Source: Bacteroidaceae bacterium (GTDB lineage Bacteria; Bacteroidota; Bacteroidia; Bacteroidales; Bacteroidaceae). From it: 37,481 bases of DNA. The stretch spans positions 1 through 37,481 of the forward strand of contig JAEEZX010000003.1 in assembly GCA_016292045.1 (NCBI GenBank). The letters run 5' to 3'. How positions within the stretch are numbered: the stretch's first letter is position 1; each line of letters opens with the position of its first letter. Made by a program: the position numbers and the translations under genes. The notes below the pieces were generated by a model. That model saw nothing but the letters and a program-made list of their open reading frames with translations, made no database searches and was not told the DNA's origin. Shown piece by piece: positions 1 through 7,960 of the stretch.

Positions 1-377
1 ATCTGCTCCTTTCGGATGCGCTCATTTACTGCATAGCCTTTTACAAGGTAGTCTTTGATAATCTTACGAGCCCATATGCGAAAAGCAGTACCTCGTTTGC
101 TTTTGACGCGATAACCGACGGAGATGATGACATCGAGGTCATAAAATGGCACAGGCTTTTTCACTCCATTAACGTGTAAAAAATGCACGTTATTCTCTCT
201 TTCAAGTTCACCCTCTTTGAATACATTAATTATATGGCGACGAACATTTGATTCCTCACGATTAAAAAGGAGCGACAGCTGCTCTACATTTAGCCACACA
301 GTTTCGTTCTCCAAGCGGACATCAATCTGTGTCTGTCCGTCCTCCGTCTGATATATGATAATCTTGTCCTCTTCCAT
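1..377 (-). CDS. RhuM-family protein, N-terminal part (cut by window edge)
   Basis: The frame starts with ATG at 377 and is open to position 1, so the C-terminal part lies outside the window. About 125 residues are visible. They contain LNVEQLSLLFNREESNVRRH, a predicted helix-turn-helix-like segment, then VPFYDLDVIISVGYRV and a KGTAFRIW-type stretch (here KRGTAFRIWARKIIKDYL). This order matches the RhuM family, first named from a Salmonella pathogenicity island and common in mobile and defence regions. Its biochemical role is not established. The gene lies 21 nt downstream of the exonuclease gene on the same strand, so it is probably the last visible member of the WYL-led operon. The family call is fairly sure; the function is unknown. 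Confidence 0.8.
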   Translation of the reverse strand, partial: MEEDKIIIYQTEDGQTQIDVRLENETVWLNVEQLSLLFNREESNVRRHIINVFKEGELERENNVHFLHVNGVKKPVPFYDLDVIISVGYRVKSKRGTAFRIWARKIIKDYLVKGYAVNERIRKEQ

Positions 378-398
378 ATTGTATGGTGTATATCATTT

Positions 399-890
399 TT
401 ACAATATTTCCCTCGCAATCCACGCACAAGCTTCTGCGTCAGCAAGGGCGTTGTGATGGTTCTCTAAACAGTAGCCACACTCGGCGGCAACGGTATGGAG
501 CTGGTGGTTCTCTAGATAGCGGAAGGCTCTTCGCGAGGCTGTCAGCGTGTCGTAAAACTCATAATCGGGGTAATCCATCTGATAGACACGGAATACGGCT
601 TTCAGGCAGCTTTCATCAAAAGGCTTATTATGAGCCACAAGAGGTAAACCTTCTATCAGAGGTTCTATCTGCGCCCAAACTTTGGGGAATACTGGGGCAT
701 CATCCGTGTCTTCATGACAAAGACCATGAACCTGAGAACACCAGTAGTTATAATAGTTCGGCTCTGGTTGAATGAGAGAGTAGAACGAATCGACTATCTC
801 ACCACCACGAACAATGACTATTCCAACGGAACAAACCGAAGAACGTTCATTATTAGCCGTTTCAAAATCTATTGCTGCAAAGTTTTTCAT
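399..890 (-). CDS. DEDDh-type 3'-5' exonuclease (DnaQ-like)
   Basis: A 163-residue protein made of a single exonuclease domain of the DNA polymerase III epsilon type. Motif ExoI is FAAIDFET with D8 and E10. ExoII is in HNKPFDES with D92. ExoIII is HNALAD with H146 and D151. All the expected metal-binding and catalytic residues are present, so it should be active on the 3' ends of DNA or RNA. It has no polymerase, GIY-YIG or BRCT extension, unlike longer DnaQ relatives. Only 3 nt separate it from the PD-(D/E)XK-like gene upstream, so the two are probably translated together. In this setting it is more likely an accessory nuclease than the replicative proofreader; that is inference. Confidence 0.88.
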   Translation of the reverse strand: MKNFAAIDFETANNERSSVCSVGIVIVRGGEIVDSFYSLIQPEPNYYNYWCSQVHGLCHEDTDDAPVFPKVWAQIEPLIEGLPLVAHNKPFDESCLKAVFRVYQMDYPDYEFYDTLTASRRAFRYLENHQLHTVAAECGYCLENHHNALADAEACAWIAREIL

Positions 891-893
891 TTA

Positions 894-1505
894 TTAGTCT
901 TTCCAAATATTACTCCATTTATCTTCGCACGTTTCGGTTATCGGATTACCAAAAACGGTTTTATTTCTCGGAGAAAACTCGTTATTTCCTTCTAACCAAC
1001 TAACAGAAAAACATGCAGGCGCACTTAACACAAGATGATCGTTCTTATGTATCACATTTACATAATAATTATGCGCCTCATAGAGTAACTTCACAAACAG
1101 ACTTCTTGGAACAATGAAGTATCGAAAGGAATAAGTGTCAGTATTCTTATCCTTTTCCGCCGATACGAACACGTATGGTCCTTTCACCATTTTCCATAGA
1201 TAGTCTTTGTCAAGAGCCTCTTTAAGAGTAAATCCTGTCGTAATGTTCTTTTCTACACTAGTCTTTACTTGAATCAAGGCTGTTTGGGGCTTCCACCAAC
1301 GATCTTTACTTTCAGAAGATGAACTATCTAAACAGATAATGTCAATTGATTTGTAATTCTTTATAGAACAATTTGCGTTGAATGCATCCCAGCCATGTTG
1401 CATCAATTGGGCAACAACCAAGTTTTCCCCGATAGCCCCTAAACGAGCTTTGACTGCCTGTTTTTCGCTCTTTTGTGAATTTGTTATGTTACTCATAATC
1501 ATCAT
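894..1505 (-). CDS. PD-(D/E)XK nuclease-like hypothetical protein
   Basis: A 203-residue protein that I do not recognise as a named family. The N-terminal half has the layout of a restriction-endonuclease-like fold: GAIGENLVVAQLMQHGW with E27, then SIDIICLD with D55, then ALIQVKTS with Q79 and K81. The order E...D...QxK is that of PD-(D/E)XK enzymes, where the acidic residue before the lysine is often Q. The C-terminal half (about residues 110-203) is rich in aromatic residues and has no motif I know. The start could be M1 or M4 (MMIMSN); no clear Shine-Dalgarno sequence separates them. It sits 9 nt after the YopX-like gene and 3 nt before the exonuclease. Nuclease activity is inferred from the motif pattern only. 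Confidence 0.7.
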   Translation of the reverse strand: MMIMSNITNSQKSEKQAVKARLGAIGENLVVAQLMQHGWDAFNANCSIKNYKSIDIICLDSSSSESKDRWWKPQTALIQVKTSVEKNITTGFTLKEALDKDYLWKMVKGPYVFVSAEKDKNTDTYSFRYFIVPRSLFVKLLYEAHNYYVNVIHKNDHLVLSAPACFSVSWLEGNNEFSPRNKTVFGNPITETCEDKWSNIWKD

Positions 1506-1514
1506 TTTTTTTCG

Positions 1515-2237
1515 TTATCTCCAATTATACTCTACTCCCAATATCTCCAGACCTCCATATTTCCAGAACTCTTGGTCAAAGTTGGGGGTATATTTTGCCA
1601 TTAAGACTTTCTCTTTTCTTTCCTCCTCAGTGTCTCTCCATCCATTAAACCGCATCGTGCGCTCATTGACATCAATATCATCACCGTAATCGAGCTGATA
1701 GAACACGGTGCCAACACGTGTTAACTTATACTTCTGCCAAACACAATCCACTAAATCCCAATTGTGATTGTCGAGAATGAAGCAATACTGGCCTTTCCCA
1801 TCTTCACGGCTCCAAGCCCCAACGGCTAAATATTCCGTTCGTTCTTGGTCTTTCTCTATCTGGATGACATCGCCTGTAAAGATGTTTTCTCCATTGCAAT
1901 CTTTGAATGGTGTAAGGACTCCTGCAAAGATGACTCTTCGGGCATAGCCGCGCCCTTGGCAAGGGTCGTTGAACACACCTTCTACAACATCTTGATTATG
2001 ATCTTCTGCATATTTTTCATCCTGTTCCCAAACATATAATTCATTATCAAAGAAAAAGAAGAAATCACCAAAATATGCATAACTGAATTCATTATTGTCT
2101 GAGACATAGCGTATTTTGATTTCAGGGAGCAGGTCTGTGATACCTGCACCTATCTCAAAGAGGTGTTTTTGGCAGAGATGCTTCAAAGTTAAATCACTGA
2201 CAACTAAAGGCTCTGATGTGATAGTGTTGTTTTTCAT
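1515..2237 (-). CDS. YopX-like domain protein of unknown function
   Basis: A 240-residue protein. Around residues 103-127 it reads FAGVLTPFKDCNGENIFTGD followed by VIQIEKD. This resembles the YopX signature, a tight-turn segment of the type TGLKDKNGKEIYEGDIV, found in phage and mobile-element proteins. The region before it is acidic and aromatic, with a run of five phenylalanines near residue 60. The tail (EEERKEKVLMAKYTPNF) has no known match. No catalytic residues stand out. It follows the WYL regulator after 9 nt and precedes the PD-(D/E)XK-like gene by 9 nt, so it belongs to the same operon. YopX domains have no agreed biochemical role; an adaptor or sensor function would be a guess. Confidence 0.6.
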   Translation of the reverse strand: MKNNTITSEPLVVSDLTLKHLCQKHLFEIGAGITDLLPEIKIRYVSDNNEFSYAYFGDFFFFFDNELYVWEQDEKYAEDHNQDVVEGVFNDPCQGRGYARRVIFAGVLTPFKDCNGENIFTGDVIQIEKDQERTEYLAVGAWSREDGKGQYCFILDNHNWDLVDCVWQKYKLTRVGTVFYQLDYGDDIDVNERTMRFNGWRDTEEERKEKVLMAKYTPNFDQEFWKYGGLEILGVEYNWR

Positions 2238-2246
2238 AAGCTCGTA

Positions 2247-3176
2247 CTATTCCTTATATCTGTTCCACATTCTCTTTATCTTTCCCGCCATTTCTTTCCG
2301 AAGCCATAGTGGTTCGAGCACCTCCATATCCTCGCCGTTCCAAAGCAGTTCCTGCTGAAAATCGAAAGAAGGGCGGAGATTGAAGGTGAAGATGCTGTAT
2401 TCCTCATTGCGTTCTATTTCTTCCTGAGATTCATGTAGCCTCAGGTCGCGGATATAGTTTGCTTGTCCTGCGACAACCTTCAACTTCACAGGCTGGACCT
2501 TCACATTTTGATCAGGGATGATTCCGAAGCAGCCGTCAAAGTACGTCTCAGCATTCCAATCCTTTGGCATCTCAAACGTTTCTTCCGTAGGATGAAGGTC
2601 CTGAATGCGGTCGAGCGCATAAATGCGAGGCCCGCGCTCATAATAATAAGGATCGGTGCTGCGGGCCACCATATACCATCTCTGGCGAAACAACTTTACA
2701 CAGTACGGCTGTACGTCATAATTGCTTTCTTCATCCTTCCAATAGCTGTGATAAGTCAGGTTGAGAACGCGATTTTCCTTCATTGCCTCAATGATGGACT
2801 GAAGATATTGTTGTCCAGATGGGACATATTCCAGAAGAATACGATCTTTAATGCTTTGGCTATTGGCCAAGGTATTGCTCACACAGAGTGTATTGTAGAG
2901 CCAGGAACGAAGTCCGTTCTTGCTGATGTCCTCTTCGTTTTCAATATAATAGCGGTACTCGCCGCATTTTTCGTTTGCTATGATAATGCCAAACATATCA
3001 AAGATAACATAGCGCCAGTTATCAAAGGTACGTTTGGGTATCTCCACACCTCTGCTGATATCATCGCGGAGCCAAAGCTCGTTCAGTTCCTTGAATGATA
3101 TCTTACGCCTGCGATAGATAGTCTCTATCACCCAGACGTATTTGGTTATCAAACTTTGTCCTCTATCGTTTTTCAT
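2247..3176 (-). CDS. WYL-domain transcriptional regulator
   Basis: A 309-residue protein. The N-terminus (residues about 10-75) looks like a winged-helix DNA-binding region: ISFKELNELWL, then IPKRTFDNWRYVIFDMFGI. A WYL domain follows, from about residue 125 to 195, with the core LFRQRWYMVARS (W167, Y168, M169 in the WYL position). The remainder is a C-terminal extension of the WCX type. WYL domains bind nucleic acid or nucleotide ligands and often repress defence operons such as BREX, CBASS and CRISPR loci. This is the first gene of the minus-strand operon and the likely autoregulator. Two copies of TACCTTTG lie 18-36 nt before its start codon. Confidence 0.88.
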   Translation of the reverse strand: MKNDRGQSLITKYVWVIETIYRRRKISFKELNELWLRDDISRGVEIPKRTFDNWRYVIFDMFGIIIANEKCGEYRYYIENEEDISKNGLRSWLYNTLCVSNTLANSQSIKDRILLEYVPSGQQYLQSIIEAMKENRVLNLTYHSYWKDEESNYDVQPYCVKLFRQRWYMVARSTDPYYYERGPRIYALDRIQDLHPTEETFEMPKDWNAETYFDGCFGIIPDQNVKVQPVKLKVVAGQANYIRDLRLHESQEEIERNEEYSIFTFNLRPSFDFQQELLWNGEDMEVLEPLWLRKEMAGKIKRMWNRYKE

Positions 3177-3193
3177 TTTTATTAGTTTTTGTG

Positions 3194-3212
3194 CAAAGGT
3201 ATGTCAAAGGTA
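3194..3212 (-). promoter_or_regulatory. Twin -7 promoter elements upstream of the WYL operon
   Basis: Read on the minus strand, TACCTTTG occurs at 3212-3205 and again at 3201-3194, exactly 11 bp apart. Both fit the Bacteroidota -7 element TAnnTTTG. No TTTG sits at the usual 19-21 nt spacing upstream of either copy. One copy may be the promoter and the other a duplicated or regulatory element. Confidence 0.55.
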
Positions 3213-3514
3213 CGCCAATCTGTTGCTCAGGTTTGACAAAAATACACTTTTTTCTCAAAACACACACCCTTTCCCCCACTTTTTCATCTTCAAATGCTGC
3301 AAAAAGTCTTTGAGGGAACAAAATATTCGTGTCGCGGATGTCGCGGATGTCGCGAACATTCGCCCGAGTCGAACGCAAAGCCAAACTTGTTTGAACTTTG
3401 CTGAGACGAGTAGAATGTCTACGGAGCGAAGCTTCGTGAAATGTCGCAAAATCCAAATCTCAAATCCAAGCAAAAACAGCACAAATCATTGCAAGCTCTT
3501 TCCTAGCCTCTTCT

Positions 3515-3536
3515 AAGCAAGTTCCAAGCAAGTTCT
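3515..3536. repeat. 11-bp direct repeat, 2 copies
   Basis: AAGCAAGTTCC at 3515-3525 is followed directly by AAGCAAGTTCT at 3526-3536. One mismatch. Confidence 0.8.
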
Positions 3537-3550
3537 CTCGACCCAAGTTC

Positions 3551-3583
3551 AGTATATGTCCAGTATGTGTCCAGTATATGTCC
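3551..3583. repeat. 11-bp tandem repeat, 3 copies
   Basis: AGTATATGTCC, AGTATGTGTCC and AGTATATGTCC lie head to tail at 3551-3561, 3562-3572 and 3573-3583. The next three bases (AGT) begin a fourth copy. Confidence 0.9.
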
Positions 3584-3745
3584 AGTGAAAGACTGCACAT
3601 ATACTGCGCTAATACTGCATAAATAATGAAGGAATACTGGACGACATTCGATAGAACTACGGGAGAACGTCGAAGGAAGAGCGAAGGAAGGACGGAAGAT
3701 GTCAGATGGAAGAAGTAAGAAGTAAGATAGAAGACAAAACATCCA

Positions 3746-3800
3746 ACTTGTGCACTTGTCTACTCGTCTACAAAAAACTCGTTTACTCGTCAACTTGTCT
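3746..3800. repeat. 8-bp degenerate repeat array (ACTTGTCT type)
   Basis: Units ACTTGTGC, ACTTGTCT, ACTCGTCT run from 3746 to 3769. After a short A-rich gap come ACTCGTTT, ACTCGTCA and ACTTGTCT at 3777-3800. The same unit recurs in the opposite orientation near the right end of the window at 37053-37068. Confidence 0.75.
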
Positions 3801-3862
3801 ACTTTTTGACGTTTTAAGACGGCAAAATGAGCACGAGCTAAGCCGAAGTGAACTAAATTTAT

Positions 3863-3870
3863 TATCTTTG
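3863..3870 (+). promoter_or_regulatory. -7 promoter element for the glutathione peroxidase gene
   Basis: TATCTTTG matches TAnnTTTG and ends 43 nt before the start codon at 3914. I see no clear TTTG -33 box. Confidence 0.6.
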
Positions 3871-3913
3871 TCGCGGAAACTGTTGATTCCGTACACAAAA
3901 CAAGATAAACATT

Positions 3914-4525
3914 ATGAAAAAAATGCTATTAAGCCTGCTGGCTGTGCTCTGCATGACAGGAGCTGCGGCAAAGAGTGTCTACGACTTCAAAGTGAAGGAC
4001 ATGGGAGGAGAAGAAGTGTCGCTGGCCGGATACAAGGGAAAAGTGATGCTGATAGTGAACACAGCCACACGATGCGGATTCACGCCGCAGTACAAGGAAC
4101 TGGAAGCACTCTACAAGAAATACAGCGGAGAGGGACTCGAAATACTGGACTTCCCATGCAACCAGTTCGGACAGCAGGCACCGGGCAGCATAGCAGAAAT
4201 ACACCAGTTTTGCACAGCCAACTACGAGATAAGTTTCCCGCAGTTTGACAAGATAGAGGTGAACGGCGAGGGAGCACATCCCCTCTACGTGTATCTCAAG
4301 TCGCAGGCGAAGTTCGGCGGTTTTGACACAACGGACCGCACAGGCAAGATGATGGACGCAATGCTCCGCAAGAAAGATGCCGACTACGACAAGAAGACGG
4401 ACATCAAATGGAACTTCACCAAGTTTCTTATCTCACGCGACGGCAAGGTGGTGAAGCGCTACGAACCTACCGACAAGATGACCGACATAGAAAACGACAT
4501 CAAGGCGGAACTGAAAAAGAAATAG
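3914..4525 (+). CDS. Secreted glutathione peroxidase family protein
   Basis: A 203-residue thioredoxin-fold peroxidase that would reduce hydrogen or lipid peroxides, probably with thioredoxin-like partners rather than glutathione. The first 19 or so residues (MKKMLLSLLAVLCMTGAAAK) form a signal peptide, so it should work in the periplasm. The catalytic motif NTATRCGFTPQY has Cys54 where eukaryotic enzymes have selenocysteine. The other tetrad residues are visible as Q84 in FPCNQFG and W166, N167 in KWNFTKFLI. C82 in the same FPCNQF motif is a possible resolving cysteine. The length includes the usual insert before KWNF. It is monocistronic, with its own -7 element, and ends 26 nt before the tRNA-Arg. 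Confidence 0.93.
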   Translation: MKKMLLSLLAVLCMTGAAAKSVYDFKVKDMGGEEVSLAGYKGKVMLIVNTATRCGFTPQYKELEALYKKYSGEGLEILDFPCNQFGQQAPGSIAEIHQFCTANYEISFPQFDKIEVNGEGAHPLYVYLKSQAKFGGFDTTDRTGKMMDAMLRKKDADYDKKTDIKWNFTKFLISRDGKVVKRYEPTDKMTDIENDIKAELKKK

Positions 4526-4551
4526 GTAAAAGGGAGGATGCTTTTGGGAAG

Positions 4552-4625
4552 TGATCCGGCCGGGATTCGAACCCGGGACCCACAGCTTAGAAGGCTGTTG
4601 CTCTATCCAGCTGAGCTACCGGACC
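4552..4625 (-). tRNA. tRNA-Arg (anticodon UCU)
   Basis: The minus strand gives a 74-nt cloverleaf. The acceptor arms GGTCCGG and CCGGATC pair with one G-U. The D-arm is GCTC...GAGC, the anticodon loop is CTTCTAA (anticodon TCT), and the T-arm is CCGGG-TTCGAAT-CCCGG. The discriminator is A and CCA is not encoded. Confidence 0.96.
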
Positions 4626-4639
4626 ATCCAAAAACGCCG

Positions 4640-4647
4640 CAAAGGTA
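4640..4647 (-). promoter_or_regulatory. -7 promoter element for tRNA-Arg
   Basis: On minus, TACCTTTG ends 14 nt before the tRNA 5' end, a spacing that fits a short tRNA leader. Confidence 0.6.
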
Positions 4648-4711
4648 AGAAAAAAACGAGAGTTAGACCACAGCTGCGGCAATATTTTTTCGGTATAAGA
4701 AGAATTTTTCG

Positions 4712-4719
4712 TAACTTTG
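4712..4719 (+). promoter_or_regulatory. -7 promoter element for the ribE-tolC-macAB unit
   Basis: TAACTTTG matches TAnnTTTG and ends 36 nt upstream of the riboflavin synthase start. It is the only clear promoter before a long run of closely spaced plus-strand genes. Confidence 0.6.
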
Positions 4720-4755
4720 CCGCGAAAATAACTATAAAATAAGAGTAAAAGATAT

Positions 4756-5379
4756 ATGTTTTCAGGTATAGTGGAAGAAACAGCCAGAGTGGTGGGCATC
4801 GAGCAGGACGGAGGCAATGTGCATCTGACGCTGACATGCAGCTTCGCAGGGGAACTGAGCATAGACCAGTCGGTGGCACACAACGGAGTGTGTCTGACGG
4901 TGGTGAGAATGGAAGAACGGCCCGAGGGCCCCTGCTACACCGTGACGGCAATGCGCGAGACGCTGGAGCGCTCCAATCTGGGAGAGCTCCGCACGGGCGA
5001 CGAAGTGAACGTGGAGCGCTCGATGGTGATGAACGGACGGTTGGACGGACATATCGTGCAGGGACACGTGGACGAAACGGCAACGTGCACCGATGTGGAG
5101 GAACAGGACGGCAGCTACCAGTTCACCTTCCGCTACAAGACATCGCGTGAGATGGTGGAGCGAGGATACTTCTGCGTGGACAAAGGCAGCGTGACGGTGA
5201 ACGGCGTGTCGCTCACCGTGTGCCGCCCCACAGAGGACACCTTTCAGGTGTGCATCATACCCTACACCTACGAGAACACCAACTTCCACAGCATACGCAA
5301 GGGAACCACAGTGAACCTCGAATTCGACATCCTCGGCAAGTACATCGCCAGGATGAGCAGTCTGCTGGAGCAGAAATAA
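4756..5379 (+). CDS. ribE: Riboflavin synthase alpha chain
   Basis: A 207-residue enzyme that dismutates two 6,7-dimethyl-8-ribityllumazine molecules into riboflavin and a pyrimidine, the last step of riboflavin synthesis in the cytoplasm. The N-terminus MFSGIVEE is the family hallmark. Two lumazine-binding repeats are visible. The first (about 1-97) contains NGVCLTVV. The second (about 98-200) starts at GHIVQGHVDETA and contains VNGVSLTV. Length is normal. No other rib genes lie nearby and no FMN riboswitch is evident in the short leader. The tolC-like gene follows after 26 nt, so they may share a transcript, although the functions are unrelated. Confidence 0.95.
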   Translation: MFSGIVEETARVVGIEQDGGNVHLTLTCSFAGELSIDQSVAHNGVCLTVVRMEERPEGPCYTVTAMRETLERSNLGELRTGDEVNVERSMVMNGRLDGHIVQGHVDETATCTDVEEQDGSYQFTFRYKTSREMVERGYFCVDKGSVTVNGVSLTVCRPTEDTFQVCIIPYTYENTNFHSIRKGTTVNLEFDILGKYIARMSSLLEQK

Positions 5380-5405
5380 GAGATAATCAATACAACAGAA
5401 CAGAG

Positions 5406-6746
5406 ATGAAGAAATACGCGGCAATGGCGGTGGGACTCCTCTGCGCGTGGAGCACACAAGCGAAAGCGGAAACGTGGAACCTGCAGCAGTGCCTCGACTA
5501 CGCACTGGAGAACAACATCACCATCAACAAGAACAGAGTGGCCGAGGAGACAGGCGAAAGCAGCCTGACACAGTACAAGAGTCAGCTGTGGCCCTCGCTC
5601 ACCTTCTCCACATCGCAGAACATGACGTACCGACCCCTGCAGCAAACGGCAGAGGCACGCACTGTGGACGGACAGGTGACGGCAAGCGCAAACAAGGTGG
5701 TGGGCAACGGCAGCTACAACCTGTCGATGAACTGGACCATCTGGGACGGAGGTGTCAACTACAAGAACGTGGAGAAACAGAAAGTGAGCAACAAGATTGC
5801 CGTACAGACCACAGAGGCCTCGGAGGTGAGCATACAGGAGCAGATAACGCAGCTCTACGTGCAGATACTCTTCGCGAAGGAAGCCAAGAAGGTGAACGAG
5901 CGCCTGGCCGGGACAGCCAACACCCAATGGGAGCGCGGCAAGGAAATGCAGCAGCAGGGACAGATGGCAAGAGCCGACGTGGTGCAGCTGGAGGCACAGA
6001 AAGCCGCCGCCGACTACAACGTGGTGGCATCGGAGACACAGATAGCCAACTACAAGCGCCAGCTCAAGCGTCTGCTGCAGCTGGACATGAACACGGAATT
6101 CGACGTGGAGAGCGACGTGCCCGACGACGATGCAGCAATGGTCGTCATACCGTCCGCACAGGAGGTGTATGCCGAAGCACTTGCCACCAGGCCCGAAATA
6201 AAGGGCGCTGAACTCACCGTGGAGCAGGCACAGCTGCAATACGACATCGCACGCAGAGGCTACTTCCCCACCATCTCCCTCGGAGCCAGCGTGGGCGACT
6301 CGCACAACACGGCAACAACGCAGAGCTACGGCGACCAGTTGAGAAACAACTTCGCCATGAACGCAGGACTCAACATAAGTGTGCCCCTGTGGGACCAGCG
6401 ACGCACCTCGACGGCCAAGGAAAAGGCACGCTACCAGATAACGACAGCAAACCTCGATCTGGAGGACAAGAAGAAGACGCTGTCGAGCAACATAGAGCAG
6501 TTCTGGCTGAACGCAACGAGCAACCAGCAGAAATTCGTGAGCGCACAGACAAAGGTGAAGAGCCAGGCGGAGAGCTACGAACTGGTGGACGAGCAGTTCC
6601 GCAACGGACTGAAGAACGTGGTGGACGTGCTGGAAGCAAGAGACCAGATGCTGACAGCAGAGCGCGACAAGCTGGAGAGCAAATACAACACCATACTCAA
6701 CGTCGCTTTGCTGAAGTTCTATAAAGGGGAAGTTATCGGCTTGTAA
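5406..6746 (+). CDS. TolC-family outer-membrane efflux protein
   Basis: A 446-residue protein. I chose ATG 5406 rather than the earlier in-frame start because MKKYAAMAVGLLCAWSTQAKA is a typical signal peptide, cut after AKA at residue 21; the upstream stretch overlaps ribE and looks non-coding. The mature protein begins ETWNLQQCLDYALENN, the classic first helix of OEP/TolC proteins. Two long OEP repeats follow, rich in Q, A, E and coiled-coil heptads. The second repeat ends with NGLKNVVDVLEARDQML. It would form the trimeric outer-membrane duct for the MacA/MacB-like pump encoded just downstream. Porin-like channels outside the family lack this helical pattern. Confidence 0.92.
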   Translation: MKKYAAMAVGLLCAWSTQAKAETWNLQQCLDYALENNITINKNRVAEETGESSLTQYKSQLWPSLTFSTSQNMTYRPLQQTAEARTVDGQVTASANKVVGNGSYNLSMNWTIWDGGVNYKNVEKQKVSNKIAVQTTEASEVSIQEQITQLYVQILFAKEAKKVNERLAGTANTQWERGKEMQQQGQMARADVVQLEAQKAAADYNVVASETQIANYKRQLKRLLQLDMNTEFDVESDVPDDDAAMVVIPSAQEVYAEALATRPEIKGAELTVEQAQLQYDIARRGYFPTISLGASVGDSHNTATTQSYGDQLRNNFAMNAGLNISVPLWDQRRTSTAKEKARYQITTANLDLEDKKKTLSSNIEQFWLNATSNQQKFVSAQTKVKSQAESYELVDEQFRNGLKNVVDVLEARDQMLTAERDKLESKYNTILNVALLKFYKGEVIGL

Positions 6747-6774
6747 TTGATAATTGACAATTGATAATTGATAA
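6747..6774. repeat. 7-bp tandem repeat, 4 copies, in the tolC-macA gap
   Basis: TTGATAA, TTGACAA, TTGATAA, TTGATAA run head to tail immediately after the TAA stop of the tolC-like gene. The array fills most of the gap before the next start codon at 6796. Confidence 0.9.
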
Positions 6775-6795
6775 TTGAAAGGTTAAAGACTGACA

Positions 6796-7956
6796 ATGAA
6801 AAAGATATTTCTCATATTGGCTGCCGGAGCAATGCTCGCGAGCAGTTGCAACAAAGGGCCCGAGTTCACCTACACCACACAAGAGGTGCGACGGATGGAC
6901 ATCACCACAAGCGTGACGGCAACAGGTACCATCGAACCCGTGACAAAAGTGGACGTGGGTACGCAGGTGAGCGGCATCGTGAGCCGACTGTATGTGGACT
7001 ACAACAGCACGGTGAAGGCCGGACAGGTGATTGCCGAACTGGACCGCACCAACCTGATGTCGGAACTGGCCAGCGCACGGGCCATGCAGAAGAGCGCACA
7101 GAGCGATCTGGCATACCAGCAGCTGAACTACGACCGCATCAAGACGCTCTACGAGAAGGGACTCGTGAGCACCAACGACTATGACAAGGCAAAGCTCTCC
7201 TACGAACAGGCCAAGGAAGCTATGGTGCAGCGCGTGGAGAACGTGAAGAAGGCTGAGACGAACCTCGGCTACGCCACCATCACAAGCCCCATCGACGGCA
7301 TCGTCATCAAGAAGGAAGTGGAACAGGGACAGACCGTGGCATCCAGCTTCAACACCCCCACTCTCTTCACCATCGCACAGGACCTCACACAGATGCGCGT
7401 AGTGGCCAACGTGGATGAGGCCGACATAGGCGAAGTGAAGGAAGGACAGAGAGTGACATTCACGGTGGACGCATTCCCCAACGACGTGTTCGAGGGCAAA
7501 GTGGCACAGGTGCGCCTGGAACCCACGACAACGAGCAACGTGGTGACATACGAAGTGGTGATAACGGCTTCCAACGACGACCTCAAACTGAAGCCCGGAC
7601 TCACAGCCAACGTGACAATATACACACTGGAACTGAAGGATGCCATCGCCGTGCCCAGCAAGGCGCTGAGATTCCACCCCTCGGAGGCTATGCTCAACGA
7701 GGGTGAGACAATAGTGGACAATCCCGCACAGGGAGCCAAAGTGTGGGTGAAGGAAGGACCCGAACTGAAGGCATACATCGTGGAGACCGGCACAACAAAC
7801 GGTATGCTCACCGAGGTGAAGTCGGGAGTGAACGAAGGGATGACAGTCATCACCGACGTGTCGGCCGGAGAGGTGGAAGAAGAAGAGGAAGAAGTGACAA
7901 ACCCCTTCATGCCGCGCCCGAGAAACAGAGATAACAAGAAGAATACCAAGAAATAA
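6796..7956 (+). CDS. MacA-like periplasmic adaptor (HlyD/RND MFP family) lipoprotein
   Basis: A 386-residue membrane-fusion protein linking an inner-membrane ABC pump to TolC. The signal peptide ends in the lipobox LASSC, with lipidated Cys18. Next comes a first beta strand and half-lipoyl domain (VDVGTQVSGIVSRLYVDYNS), a coiled-coil hairpin (about 85-155, rich in A, E, K and Q), the second lipoyl half (YATITSPIDGIVIKKEVEQG) and beta-barrel and membrane-proximal domains (MRVVANVDEADIGEVKEGQ). The C-terminal tail is acidic then basic (EVEEEEEEV, then RPRNRDNKKNTKK). The gene lies between tolC-like and macB-like genes and is translated just before the ATPase. Confidence 0.93.
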   Translation: MKKIFLILAAGAMLASSCNKGPEFTYTTQEVRRMDITTSVTATGTIEPVTKVDVGTQVSGIVSRLYVDYNSTVKAGQVIAELDRTNLMSELASARAMQKSAQSDLAYQQLNYDRIKTLYEKGLVSTNDYDKAKLSYEQAKEAMVQRVENVKKAETNLGYATITSPIDGIVIKKEVEQGQTVASSFNTPTLFTIAQDLTQMRVVANVDEADIGEVKEGQRVTFTVDAFPNDVFEGKVAQVRLEPTTTSNVVTYEVVITASNDDLKLKPGLTANVTIYTLELKDAIAVPSKALRFHPSEAMLNEGETIVDNPAQGAKVWVKEGPELKAYIVETGTTNGMLTEVKSGVNEGMTVITDVSAGEVEEEEEEVTNPFMPRPRNRDNKKNTKK

Positions 7957-7960
7957 GGTG

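Larger units (their letters stand above)
3213..3862. other. Gene-free region with short tandem repeats
   Basis: I see no convincing gene here. The open frames present, including a 131-codon one on minus, have unlikely composition and no motifs. The region holds a 9-bp repeat (GTCGCGGAT, 2.7 copies, 3331-3354), two 11-bp arrays (3515-3536 and 3551-3583) and an 8-bp array (3746-3800). It separates the accessory operon from the GC-richer core. Confidence 0.6.

Noticed and set aside
3503..3898. A 131-codon minus frame in the repeat-rich gap
   Set aside because: It is built mostly from the tandem repeats and covers the likely promoter of the peroxidase gene.
4552..4625. Attachment site at the tRNA-Arg 3' end
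   Set aside because: No integrase lies nearby and I found no second copy of the tRNA 3' end in the window; the left accessory operon is also separated from it by the peroxidase gene.
4640..4755. FMN riboswitch before ribE
   Set aside because: The leader after the -7 element is only about 36 nt, too short for the aptamer, and no conserved aptamer blocks are visible.
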